This document shows positions 1-7,948 of a stretch of 17,565 nt of DNA, one piece after another. The notes beneath the pieces were generated by a model that searched no databases, had not been told where the DNA came from, and saw only the letters and a list, made by a program, of their open reading frames with translations. This DNA is from an uncultured Candidatus Woesearchaeota archaeon (GTDB lineage Archaea > Nanobdellota > Nanobdellia > Woesearchaeales > 21-14-0-10-32-9), in assembly GCA_903891505.1 (NCBI GenBank), contig CAITEO010000089.1:1-17565 (forward strand). Reading direction: 5' to 3'. The position numbers and the translations under genes were made by a program. The stretch's first letter is position 1. Each line of letters opens with the position of its first letter.

Positions 1-4
1 GTTC

Positions 5-1276
5 ATGTTAAAAAATAATCTTAATAATTTCTTTGAAACATTTCTACAAAAAGATACAATATTTAATAATAAAAAAGTCTTACAATCAACATTCATACCA
101 GGAGAAATAAGTCATAGAGATAAACAAATAGCACAAGTCGCACAAATTCTTTCACCAGCATTAAAAAATGAAAAACCCTCAAATTTATTTGTATATGGAA
201 AAACAGGCACAGGAAAAACACTCGTTGTACAATATGTCGCAGAACAAATGCTAAACATTGCAAAAGAGAAAAATCTTCCAGTACAAATTTTTTATTTAAA
301 CTGTAAATTAAAAAAAATAGCAGATACTGAATATAGACTAATAGCTGAAATCGCAAGATTCTTCGGAAAGGCAGTTCCACCAACAGGTTTACCAACAGAT
401 GAAGTATATAATGTTTTTTTCAAAGCGCTAGAAAATGAAGAAAAAATAGTAATTCTAATTTTAGATGAAATAGATCAACTTATAAAAAAAGCAGGTGATG
501 AAATTATTTATAATCTCACAAGAATAAATTCTGAATTAAAAAATTCTCAACTATCAATAATAGGAATATCTAATGATTTAATGTTTGCAAACAATCTCGA
601 TCCAAGAGTAAAAAGTAGTTTAAGTGAAGAGGAAATAGTTTTTCCTCCATATAATGCTGTTCAAATACAAGATATTCTAAAAGAGAGAGCGTCTAAAGCA
701 TTTAAACAAGATGTTCTTAATGATGGAGTAATTCAAAAGTGCGCAGCTTATGCCGCAAGAGAACATGGAGACGCCAGACGAGCACTAGAATTATTGAGAG
801 TAGCAGGAGAAATAGCTGAAAGAAAAAATAGAGAAATTGTAAAGATAGAAGATATAGATGAAGCAGAAGATAAAATAGAAAGAGATAGATTAGTTGATAT
901 GGTAAAAACACACCCAAAACAATTCCAGGCGACACTCTATCCAATACTGATTCTAGGTCAGGAGAAAAGAGCGCAGATAATGACTGGAGATGTTTACGAG
1001 CTTTACAAAGTTATATGTAATAAATCAGGTTTAAGACCTCTAACGCAAAGAAGGGTATCAGATATAATTGGTGAATTAGATATGCTTGGTATAATAAATA
1101 CAAAAGTAATAAGTAAAGGAAGGTTTGGAAGAACAAGAGAAATAAGCATATCTTTATCACAAGCAATAGAAAAGAAGATACTTAACATCTTAGAAGAGGA
1201 ACTAGAATTAAATGGTTCAACACATAAGAAAGTTAGAGTTGAAGAATTAGAAATAAAGCAAGAAATTGAAGAATAG
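5..1276 (+). CDS. cdc6: Orc1/Cdc6 origin-recognition and helicase-loading ATPase
   Basis: This AAA+ initiator binds ORB sites at archaeal origins through its winged helix and helps load MCM. Visible in the 423-residue protein are Walker A GKTGTGKT (65-72), Walker B LILDEID (151-157), sensor 1 in GISND (N190), a candidate arginine finger in LDPRVKSS (R201), sensor 2 in HGDARRALELLR (254-265), and a C-terminal winged helix (about 310-400) with a basic wing GRFGRTREIS (372-381). Length is normal for the family and all ATPase motifs are intact, so it should be active. The ATG lies 4 bases from the window edge, so its promoter is not visible, but the N-terminus looks complete. It is first in a + strand run with DP1 (23-base gap) and DP2, an arrangement resembling the cdc6/polD cluster near the origin of Thermococcales. 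Confidence 0.97.
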   Translation: MLKNNLNNFFETFLQKDTIFNNKKVLQSTFIPGEISHRDKQIAQVAQILSPALKNEKPSNLFVYGKTGTGKTLVVQYVAEQMLNIAKEKNLPVQIFYLNCKLKKIADTEYRLIAEIARFFGKAVPPTGLPTDEVYNVFFKALENEEKIVILILDEIDQLIKKAGDEIIYNLTRINSELKNSQLSIIGISNDLMFANNLDPRVKSSLSEEEIVFPPYNAVQIQDILKERASKAFKQDVLNDGVIQKCAAYAAREHGDARRALELLRVAGEIAERKNREIVKIEDIDEAEDKIERDRLVDMVKTHPKQFQATLYPILILGQEKRAQIMTGDVYELYKVICNKSGLRPLTQRRVSDIIGELDMLGIINTKVISKGRFGRTREISISLSQAIEKKILNILEEELELNGSTHKKVRVEELEIKQEIEE

Positions 1277-1299
1277 TACATTTAATAAAAGCTCGTAAA

Positions 1300-2808
1300 A
1301 TGGAATCACCTACACTCAAAAAATTACTTGAAAAGGGAGTTCTTATAAGCCCGGAAATTAACAAATTAGATGAAAAACTATTAGAAGATATAGCTAATTA
1401 TTTTGGTGAAGATCTTGATATTCTAGATTTGGATGTTGTGAGTAAATTTAAAGATATCAAACGAGCTGCTGAATTAGGGCCTAAAGTAAAAATATTGAAA
1501 TCATACGATAGCCCACCAAAAAAAAGAACATTCCAAGATTTTGTTTCTGTTTTCAACATGAGATTCAAAATACTTTCTCAAATGCTTAGAAATAGGAAAG
1601 AATTACAAGGAGTCACAGCTATTTCAAGAGTTATAGCAAAAACAACCAACGACAAAGTAGCAGTTATAGGTATGATTCTTGACAAACAAACAACAAAGAA
1701 TAATAACATAATTCTAAAAATAGAAGACCTAACAGGTATTTGCAATGTAATAATAAGAAAAGATGAAAATAATAAAGATTTGTATGACTTAGCTGTTAAT
1801 TTATCTTTGGATGAAGTTATAGGTATCACAGGATCTTGGCTAAGTTCTGCAGTATTCGCAGACAGAATTTTATTTCCAGATATACCATTAAATAAAGAAT
1901 TGAAGAAAAAAAATGAAGAAGAATATGTTGTTTTGTTAGGAGATACTCATTTTGGATCTAATGTTTTTATGGAGTATGAATTTGAGAAATTTATACAATG
2001 GATTCAAGGAAATGCAGGCAATGAAGAGCAAAAACGTATGGCTGAGAAGACAAACTATATTATTTTAACAGGAGATATTGTTGAGGGTGTTGGTATATAT
2101 CCAAATCAGCAAAACGACTTGACAATCTTAGATATAACAGATCAATATGTAGATGCAGCAAGAAGATTAAAACAAATTCCAGAAAGAATAAAAATAATAG
2201 CTATGTCGGGCAATCATGATGCAGGAAGACTATCAGAACCTCAAGAAACACCGTATAAAGATTATGCTGCAGCAATTTGGGCAATGCCGAATGTCACACT
2301 TGTTTCTAATCCAGCATATGTTAATATAGCGTCAACTGAAGATTTTCCTGGCTTTGATATATTACTTTATCATGGAGGATCTTTAATATACTATTCTCAA
2401 AATGTGCCTTTCATAAGAGAAGCAGGAGGCCAGAAACGTACTGATTTAATTTTAAAGTATCTTCTTCAAAGAAGACATCTAGCACCAACACATGGAGCAA
2501 CACTTTATTTACCTGATGCCGATCAAGATTTTTTACTTATAGATATAATTCCTGATTTTTTTATAACAGGGCATATTCACAGATCAACAGTTGGTTCATA
2601 TAGAAATATAACAACTATAAATTCATCTTGTTGGACAGAAACAACTGAGGATCAGATTAAACGAGGATTAGAACCTCTTCCTGCAAGAGTTCCTATTATC
2701 AATCTAAAAACAAGAGAAGTTAAAATTATGAACTTCTTATCCAAGAAGACTAAAGAGAAAGAAGAGGAAAAGATAAAGCAAGTCAAAGAATTAAGCCAAA
2801 TGATTTAA
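1300..2808 (+). CDS. polB: DNA polymerase D small subunit DP1 (3'-5' proofreading exonuclease)
   Basis: DP1 is the calcineurin-like (Mre11-type) proofreading subunit of the archaeal replicase PolD. The 502-residue product has an N-terminal helical segment (about 1-60), a short basic linker (about 61-100), an OB-fold (about 105-195) and a metallophosphoesterase domain (about 208-445). The nuclease motifs are complete: GDTHFGS (214-220), GDIVEG (258-263), GNHD (304-307), YHGG (357-360) and GHIHR (424-428), so exonuclease activity is expected, unlike the inactivated eukaryotic B-subunits that descend from this fold. It is somewhat shorter than many euryarchaeal DP1 proteins, mainly in the linker. 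The C-terminus is a charged Lys/Glu tail. No Shine-Dalgarno is visible before the ATG. With orc1 23 bases upstream and DP2 46 bases downstream it probably belongs to one transcription unit. Confidence 0.96.
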   Translation: MESPTLKKLLEKGVLISPEINKLDEKLLEDIANYFGEDLDILDLDVVSKFKDIKRAAELGPKVKILKSYDSPPKKRTFQDFVSVFNMRFKILSQMLRNRKELQGVTAISRVIAKTTNDKVAVIGMILDKQTTKNNNIILKIEDLTGICNVIIRKDENNKDLYDLAVNLSLDEVIGITGSWLSSAVFADRILFPDIPLNKELKKKNEEEYVVLLGDTHFGSNVFMEYEFEKFIQWIQGNAGNEEQKRMAEKTNYIILTGDIVEGVGIYPNQQNDLTILDITDQYVDAARRLKQIPERIKIIAMSGNHDAGRLSEPQETPYKDYAAAIWAMPNVTLVSNPAYVNIASTEDFPGFDILLYHGGSLIYYSQNVPFIREAGGQKRTDLILKYLLQRRHLAPTHGATLYLPDADQDFLLIDIIPDFFITGHIHRSTVGSYRNITTINSSCWTETTEDQIKRGLEPLPARVPIINLKTREVKIMNFLSKKTKEKEEEKIKQVKELSQMI

Positions 2809-2854
2809 GTTATGTTGTTTTGTTTAACTATGAAAAAATTATTGAGAATAAAAA

Positions 2855-5800
2855 ATGGTTGTAGCTTCAAAAAAAATGATGAAATATTTTGATGATATCA
2901 ATCAGGGCGCTCTAAAACAACATAACATAGCAACTGATGCTAGAAAAAAAGGATATGATCCTGAAGAATTTGTAGAAGTTAAACTAGCAGAAAACTTAGC
3001 TCAAAGAGTAATAGGATTAATTTCTGCCGTGGCACCACAACTATCAGACTCTAAAGCAATAGATCGTATACTTGAGTTGGAAAAAAAATATTCACCATTA
3101 GATTGGAGAGTTGCATTACAAATCGCGCTTGAAATAGCCCAGGAGAAGTTCTGCAAATTTAAGGATTTAAAAGAATCAATGGAAATAGGGATAAGAACAG
3201 GATTTGCGTATGTTACATTAGGCGTGGTTTCTGCGCCACTTGAAGGTTTTGTATCTTTAGATTTGAAAGACAGGTTAGATGGCAAAGGAAAGTATTTTTG
3301 CTTGAACTATTCTGGGCCTATACGCGCTGCAGGAGGAACTGCTGCTGCTGTTTCTGTTATTATCGCTGATTTTATCAGAAAGTCAATGGGATATGCGGAG
3401 TATGATCCAACAGAAAAGGAAGTGCAAAGATGTTATGCTGAACTCGAAGATTATCATGAGTATGTTACTAATCTGCAATATTTTCCATCTAGAGAGGAAG
3501 TGGAGTTTCTATTAAGACATTTACCTGTTGAAATATCTGGAGATCCTTCAGAAAATAGAGAGATTTCTAGTGCGTTACTAAAAGATTTGCCCAGGGTTCC
3601 AACAAATAAACTTAGAAGCGGATATTGTCTTATTCATAGTTCTTGTATTCCATTAAAAGGTCCAAAGTTATGGGCAAAGCTCTCAATATGGGGTAAAGAT
3701 ATGAATATGGAACACTGGGTGTTCATGGAAGAGTTTATAAAAATTCAAACAAAAAACAAGTCGAAATTTGCTAAGAAGAGTACAGAAGGTATAGATCCTG
3801 ATTACACGTACATCGCGGACCTCGTTGGAGGAAGACCAGTTCTTAGTCATCCATTAAGATCTGGTGGATTCAGACTTAGATATGGGCGAGGAAGAGTATC
3901 TGGTTTTTCTGCTCAATCTATAAATCCTGCAACAATGATTTTAACAAACAATTTTGTTGCAACAGCTTCGCAGCTAAAAGTTGAAAGACCTGGCAAAGCT
4001 GCTGCATTTACTTGTTGCGATACAATAGATGGGCCTATAATAAAGTTAAAATCTGGTGATGTTATTCAAATAGAAACAGAGTCAGAAGCCAAACAATACA
4101 AAGAGGATGTTGAAGAAATATTATACCTTGGAGATGTTCTAATAAATTATGGTGATTTTTACGATCGAGCTCACAAACTTGTTCCCGCAGGTTATTGTCA
4201 GGAAATATGGATACAAGAATTAGAAGAAGCTGCTGTAAAATTCTTTTGGACTATTGATGAGGAAAAAATTGGTGATTTTGTAAATATAGATCAAGCAAAA
4301 ATCGCAGCACTCATAAAGCGTCCTTTGAAGATAAAATTGAGCTTTGATGCTGCAAGGCAAATATCTGAAAGATTAGAAATTCCACTTCACCCATTATATA
4401 CATATCATTGGGTAGCCATATCGAATGAAAACATAGAAGAATTTAGGGAGTGGATTATTTCAGGAAAACAAGAGGATGGCAAATTAATCTTAAAGCTCAA
4501 GACTCCTCAAAAAAGAAGTTTAGAACTTATAGGTGTGCCTCACAAATCAATAAATAAAGAGTTTGTTGTAATAGAGGGCGATCATGCAAAAGCATTGTTT
4601 TTTTTAGTTGGGTCAAATGTTTCAGAAGATGTTGTCAAAAATATTTTTTCTAAGTCGCTTAAGCAGTATGAAGTAATAGCTGCACTATCTGGTTTAAAGA
4701 TAAAAGACAAATCAGGAACGTTCATTGGCGCTAGAATGGGGAGACCTGAAAAAGCAAAGATGAGAAAACTTACAGGTAGTCCTCATGCGATGTTCCCTGT
4801 TGGAGAGCAAGGAGGCAGACTCAGAAGTTTCCAAGCTGCAATACTATCTAAAAAAATAATTGCTGATTTGCAAATGTTTAGGTGCAAGAAATGCAACAAT
4901 CTCACACCATTTAGAATATGTGAAATTTGTGATTCAAAAACAGAGAAAGCACAAGAACCAGAAGAACAGTTTCCAAAAGATAAAAAATATGGATTCAACA
5001 AACCAAAGAAAGCAGAACTAGATATAGAAAAAATAATGCAAAGAATGAAACAAAAATTAGGCACAAACATACTCCCTGATTTGATTAAAGGAGTTCGAGG
5101 ACTTGCTAGCAAAGAAAAAGTTGCTGAGTATCTGGCCAAAGGCATACTTCGAGCGAAACACAATCTTTCTGTAAATAAAGATGGAACCATAAGATATGAT
5201 TGTTCAGAAGTTCCACTAACTCATTTCAAACCGAAAGAAATAGGAACATCTATAGAGCGATTGAAAGCCTTGGGTTATGATTTAGACATTAACAATCAAC
5301 CTCTTGAACGGGAAGATCAGATTTTAGAAATGAAAGTTCAAGATGTAGTAATTCCATGTTCCCTAGTTTCTCCTGATGAACCAGCAGATGATGTATTTTT
5401 TAGAACTGCAAACTTTATAGATGAGACTCTTGAAAAAGTTTATGATATGAAACCATTTTACAACCTAAAATCAAATCAAGATCTTGTTGGACATTTAGCC
5501 ATAGGTCTTGCGCCACATACATCAGCAGGAATAGTTGTTAGGATAATAGGTTTTTCTAAAACACAAGGATTTTTTACAACACCTTATGTTCATGCAGCTA
5601 TGAGAAGAGATTGTGATGGGGATGAGTCCTGTCTTCTTCTGTTATTAGATGCATTCCTCAACTTTTCAAAAGCATACTTACCAAGTTCTAGGGGAAGCAC
5701 AATGGATGCGCCTCTTGTTCTGACTTCTGTATTAATACCTGCAGAAGTAGATGATATGGTGTTTAACATGGATATTGTGAGTAATTATCCACTCGCACTA

Positions 5801-6382
5801 TACAGAGCTGCAGAGAAATTTAAGATGCCTTATGAGGTCAAGCTAAGACGGGTTGCAAATACCATAGGAACAGAAGCCCAGTATGAAGGATTCGGATTTA
5901 CACACGATACAACAAACATAAATGCAGGAGTTCTATGTTCAGCATACAAACTTCTTCCTAGTATGGGTGAGAAGGTTGATGCACAAATGGATATAGCTGT
6001 AAAAATAAGAGCTGTTGACGAATCAGATGTGGCTCGTTTGATAATAGAGAAACATTTCATAAGAGATACAAAAGGAAATCTTAGGAAATTCTCAACACAA
6101 GAGTTTAGATGTGTAAATTGCAACGAAAAATTTAGAAGACCACCTCTCTCTAGTAAATGTACTGCTTGTGGTGGTAAAATTATATTTACAATAAGTGAAG
6201 GTAGTATTGTTAAGTACATGGATTATAGCATCTTGCTTTCAAAAAAATATAATGTGAGCCCTTATGTAAAACAAGTAATAGAACTTACTCAAAGACGAAT
6301 TGAAGGTGTTTTCGGAAAAGAGAAAGAAGTTCAAAAAGGATTAAAAGATTGGTTTGAAGAAACTGCGCAAGTTGAGGAATAA
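2855..6382 (+). CDS. polC: DNA polymerase D large subunit DP2 (polymerase catalytic subunit)
   Basis: DP2 is the polymerising subunit of PolD, with a two-barrel active site related to multisubunit RNA polymerase. The 1175-residue product contains family blocks NYSGPIRAAGGTAA (151-164), GGRPVL..GGFRLRYGRGRVSGF (325-351), INPATM (356-361), GARMGRPEKAK (625-635), GLAPHTSAGIV (884-894) and the catalytic loop RRDCDGDE (917-924); D921 and D923 match the known catalytic pair. The loop starts with Asp919 where I recall Asn in Pyrococcus. One zinc module (C677, C680, C689, C692) precedes it and another lies near the end (C1086, C1089, C1102, C1105); the second internal zinc module of Pyrococcus DP2 is absent. 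The tail carries a PCNA-binding PIP box, QKGLKDWF (1160-1167). There is no intein. Its stop is 12 bases from the convergent HAD gene. Confidence 0.97.
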   Translation: MVVASKKMMKYFDDINQGALKQHNIATDARKKGYDPEEFVEVKLAENLAQRVIGLISAVAPQLSDSKAIDRILELEKKYSPLDWRVALQIALEIAQEKFCKFKDLKESMEIGIRTGFAYVTLGVVSAPLEGFVSLDLKDRLDGKGKYFCLNYSGPIRAAGGTAAAVSVIIADFIRKSMGYAEYDPTEKEVQRCYAELEDYHEYVTNLQYFPSREEVEFLLRHLPVEISGDPSENREISSALLKDLPRVPTNKLRSGYCLIHSSCIPLKGPKLWAKLSIWGKDMNMEHWVFMEEFIKIQTKNKSKFAKKSTEGIDPDYTYIADLVGGRPVLSHPLRSGGFRLRYGRGRVSGFSAQSINPATMILTNNFVATASQLKVERPGKAAAFTCCDTIDGPIIKLKSGDVIQIETESEAKQYKEDVEEILYLGDVLINYGDFYDRAHKLVPAGYCQEIWIQELEEAAVKFFWTIDEEKIGDFVNIDQAKIAALIKRPLKIKLSFDAARQISERLEIPLHPLYTYHWVAISNENIEEFREWIISGKQEDGKLILKLKTPQKRSLELIGVPHKSINKEFVVIEGDHAKALFFLVGSNVSEDVVKNIFSKSLKQYEVIAALSGLKIKDKSGTFIGARMGRPEKAKMRKLTGSPHAMFPVGEQGGRLRSFQAAILSKKIIADLQMFRCKKCNNLTPFRICEICDSKTEKAQEPEEQFPKDKKYGFNKPKKAELDIEKIMQRMKQKLGTNILPDLIKGVRGLASKEKVAEYLAKGILRAKHNLSVNKDGTIRYDCSEVPLTHFKPKEIGTSIERLKALGYDLDINNQPLEREDQILEMKVQDVVIPCSLVSPDEPADDVFFRTANFIDETLEKVYDMKPFYNLKSNQDLVGHLAIGLAPHTSAGIVVRIIGFSKTQGFFTTPYVHAAMRRDCDGDESCLLLLLDAFLNFSKAYLPSSRGSTMDAPLVLTSVLIPAEVDDMVFNMDIVSNYPLALYRAAEKFKMPYEVKLRRVANTIGTEAQYEGFGFTHDTTNINAGVLCSAYKLLPSMGEKVDAQMDIAVKIRAVDESDVARLIIEKHFIRDTKGNLRKFSTQEFRCVNCNEKFRRPPLSSKCTACGGKIIFTISEGSIVKYMDYSILLSKKYNVSPYVKQVIELTQRRIEGVFGKEKEVQKGLKDWFEETAQVEE

Positions 6383-6394
6383 ACTAAGTGGTGT

Positions 6395-7096
6395 TTAATA
6401 TTTAGTTTCTGCAAATTCTATGACTTTCTTTAAAGAGTCTTCATCATATCCTTCAATTATCAAGATTTTGTTCATATCGATTGTTGGCTCTATTTTTCTG
6501 ACGTTGTCAAATAGAGTGGCTTCATCAAGAGTTGTGGTGAGTGCGATGACCTTTGCTCCCGCTCTGTAACCTGAGACGATTCCTGAAGGTGCATCTTCGA
6601 ACACCAGACAGTTTTTGCAATCAACACCTAGTTTTCTCGCTGCATGAAGAAATGGTTCCGGATCTGGTTTGTGTTTACCAATATCATCTGTTCTAATAAC
6701 ATTTCCATCAAATTTCTTTGTAAGACCAAGTCTTAAATCAGAGATGTCAAAATTTTCCTTGTTGCACGCAGTAACTATTGCGCATTTACAATTGAAGCGC
6801 TTGGTTAATTTATCAAAGAAGGATTCAAAACCAATCAAGTAGTCTATTTTTTCCCTGTAAAAATAATTTATTTTTTCTCTTCTTTTTTTAAGAAATGTTT
6901 CTGCGTTGATTGGCAAATCACAAACTTTAACAACATGTTCTGCGAATTCTTTATTTGGGCGACCCATGAAGAGAGGTTTTGTTGCGCGATCATAATGTTT
7001 GCCATATTCAGCGGCGATTTCTATGTTGGCAACATCATAATACTCTTCACTGTTGATGATTGTTCCGTCGAGGTCGAAAAGAAGCCCTTTTATCAT
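6395..7096 (-). CDS. HAD-superfamily phosphatase / beta-phosphoglucomutase-like hydrolase
   Basis: Predicted haloacid-dehalogenase-fold hydrolase acting on a small phosphorylated metabolite; the substrate cannot be read from sequence. Using the start at 7096 (233 residues), motif I is FDLDGT (D8 nucleophile, D10), followed by a helical cap (about 18-90), motif II Thr109 in IVTACN, motif III Lys141 in GKHKPDP, and motif IV FEDAPSG with E167/D168. This layout fits the beta-phosphoglucomutase/sugar-phosphatase group. I chose the ATG at 7094-7096 because a GAGGT Shine-Dalgarno sits five bases upstream and the protein then opens with the usual MIKGLLFDLDGT. An alternative ATG at 7120 would overlap the aIF2-beta stop as ATGA and add eight residues. 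Either way it is translationally close to aIF2-beta and converges on DP2. Confidence 0.88.
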   Translation of the reverse strand: MIKGLLFDLDGTIINSEEYYDVANIEIAAEYGKHYDRATKPLFMGRPNKEFAEHVVKVCDLPINAETFLKKRREKINYFYREKIDYLIGFESFFDKLTKRFNCKCAIVTACNKENFDISDLRLGLTKKFDGNVIRTDDIGKHKPDPEPFLHAARKLGVDCKNCLVFEDAPSGIVSGYRAGAKVIALTTTLDEATLFDNVRKIEPTIDMNKILIIEGYDEDSLKKVIEFAETKY

Positions 7097-7106
7097 GAAA
7101 ACCTCA
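7094..7106 (-). promoter_or_regulatory. Shine-Dalgarno deciding the HAD start
   Basis: Reading the minus strand, GAGGT is followed by TTTTC and then ATG at 7096-7094. GAGGT matches the archaeal anti-SD (core GGAGGTGA) with sensible spacing, and lies inside the eight codons added by the upstream ATG at 7120. This favours initiation at 7096. Confidence 0.6.
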
Positions 7107-7116
7107 AAGCTGATGT

Positions 7117-7524
7117 TCATATCTTCGCATAGAAACTATGTCTCGCGCCACAAACTTGACATTTGATGTAGTAAACATCTCCTTCTTTTGTCATCTTAGT
7201 GTCGGGGCCGTGGCATTCTTTGCAGAAAACAAACTCATCTGCATACGCTTTAATTTTTTCATTTACCTTACTCGCAGGCATTTTGGAGCCGAACACAACT
7301 GCTTGTTTTCTTATTGTTCCTGGTGTTGCAAGTTCTTTTTGAACATACTTCAAAAGATGTTGTGGCTTTCTACCAAGAGTATCTGCTATTTGAAAGAAAT
7401 TGCTTATTATGGTTTTGTTCCCCTCTATTTGTCCTCGAACATTAGGTATTTCAAATCTAGTATTCGTGCTAACACTCTGAGGTAATTTTTCTCTTGCTTC
7501 ATTTAACATTTGTTCATAATCCAT
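7117..7524 (-). CDS. Translation initiation factor aIF2 subunit beta
   Basis: aIF2-beta is part of the heterotrimer that delivers initiator Met-tRNA to the small ribosomal subunit. The 135-residue protein has the normal archaeal length and layout: an N-terminal gamma-binding helix (about 1-25), an alpha/beta domain containing GNKTIISNF (35-43) and LGRKPQHLLKYVQKELAT (50-67), and a C-terminal zinc ribbon C101-x2-C104...C122-x2-C125. The start follows a TATA box centred about 27 bases upstream, suggesting a leaderless mRNA. The HAD gene follows with a 4-base overlap or a short gap, so the two are probably co-transcribed. It is transcribed away from the ORB-bearing region. Linkage of aIF2 subunits to replication genes (MCM, GINS, primase) has been noted across archaea and is seen again here. 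Confidence 0.96.
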   Translation of the reverse strand: MDYEQMLNEAREKLPQSVSTNTRFEIPNVRGQIEGNKTIISNFFQIADTLGRKPQHLLKYVQKELATPGTIRKQAVVFGSKMPASKVNEKIKAYADEFVFCKECHGPDTKMTKEGDVYYIKCQVCGARHSFYAKI

Positions 7525-7546
7525 GATTTGTTGAGAATGAGCATTA

Positions 7547-7556
7547 GTTTATAATG
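7547..7556 (-). promoter_or_regulatory. TATA box of the aIF2-beta/HAD unit
   Basis: On the minus strand ATTATAAACT lies about 27 bases before the aIF2-beta ATG (7524). That is the distance from TATA to transcription start in archaea, so the message is likely leaderless. No Shine-Dalgarno is present in the intervening bases. Confidence 0.55.
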
Positions 7557-7590
7557 GTTTTGAAGAACATCTGTTATTAACGAGTGGGTG

Positions 7591-7650
7591 AATATAAATT
7601 AATATTTGGCTTATTTGTACAAATCAATAAAATTATAATAAGCAATTTTT
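7591..7650. other. Candidate DNA-unwinding element
   Basis: Counting by hand gives 8 G/C in 60 bases (13%), well below the surrounding coding DNA. It includes a perfect 12-bp palindrome ATTTGTACAAAT (7613-7624). It lies about 190 bases from the nearer ORB-like site. Its role as the melting site of the putative origin is inferred from composition only. Confidence 0.35.
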
Positions 7651-7657
7651 GGGATGC

Positions 7658-7678
7658 AGAAAATGCTTCGCATTTTCT
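7658..7678. repeat. Perfect 9-bp hairpin with TTC loop
   Basis: Arms AGAAAATGC (7658-7666) and GCATTTTCT (7670-7678) are exact inverted complements around a three-base TTC loop. It resembles in design the hairpins at 17522-17551. It could be a structural element of the putative origin, a terminator or a small mobile relic; nothing in the sequence decides. Confidence 0.6.
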
Positions 7679-7798
7679 TCATAATTTCTCTGAACTTATT
7701 TTGTACTCAAACATTTATAGGGAGGATAGCTCCGAGTAGCAAGTTTTCTTTATTTATTGGATTGTTTAACGAATTGTTTGTTCTTAGCTTATTTTGTT

Positions 7799-7809
7799 TT
7801 CCAATGGAA
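7799..7809 (-). promoter_or_regulatory. ORB-type dyad lacking its G-run
   Basis: TTCCAATGGAA on the + strand reads TTCCATTGGAA on the minus strand and is followed there by AACAAAA. This resembles the dyad half of archaeal ORB elements (TTCCANTGGAAAC), but the downstream GGGG recognised by the initiator is missing. It may be a decayed or weak inverted site. Confidence 0.3.
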
Positions 7810-7840
7810 TTTTGCTATCTGGGCTGATTTACTCACAAAC

Positions 7841-7860
7841 TCTACATGAAATGAAGGGGT
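7841..7860 (+). promoter_or_regulatory. ORB-like Orc1/Cdc6 site A (degenerate dyad)
   Basis: The core GAAATGAAGGGG (7848-7859) followed by T is identical over 12 bases to site B. The left arm, TCTACAT, is a poorer version of TTCCA. Known ORB elements combine a TTCCA/TGGAA dyad with a nearby G-run that gives polarity; here the G-run points toward TBP. Confidence 0.55.
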
Positions 7861-7926
7861 GTTTTTTGTATACTAGTCTGGTCTTCTTCCAATATTTTTA
7901 AGAGCAGTCGGGCGCAATCCTATATC

Positions 7927-7948
7927 TTCCATAGGAAATGAAGGGGGT
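7927..7948 (+). promoter_or_regulatory. ORB-like Orc1/Cdc6 site B (near-consensus)
   Basis: TTCC-ATA-GGAAA (7927-7938), then TGAA (7939-7942), then GGGGG and T (7943-7948). This has the order and spacing of the archaeal origin recognition box as I know it: a TTCC/GGAA dyad, an A-rich spacer and a G-run with a final T. It lies about 117 bases before the TBP start and in the same orientation as site A. Orc1/Cdc6 encoded at 5-1276 is the expected ligand. Binding is inferred. Confidence 0.65.

Noticed and set aside
7418..7434. Minus-strand GAGGGGAA run resembling an ORB G element
   Set aside because: It lies inside conserved aIF2-beta codons (RGQIEGN) and has no TTCC/GGAA dyad.
7138..7485. 115-residue + strand reading frame opposite aIF2-beta
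   Set aside because: Antisense shadow of a well-conserved gene with no family resemblance.
7571..7590. AACGAGTGGGTG as a further ORB copy
   Set aside because: The G-run is interrupted and the left dyad arm is missing; too weak to list as a site.
7654..7827. 57-codon + strand reading frame beginning ATG CAG AAA ATG in the putative origin region
   Set aside because: No ribosome site, T-rich low-complexity composition, starts inside a perfect hairpin and overlaps the TTCCAATGGAA dyad; looks like chance.
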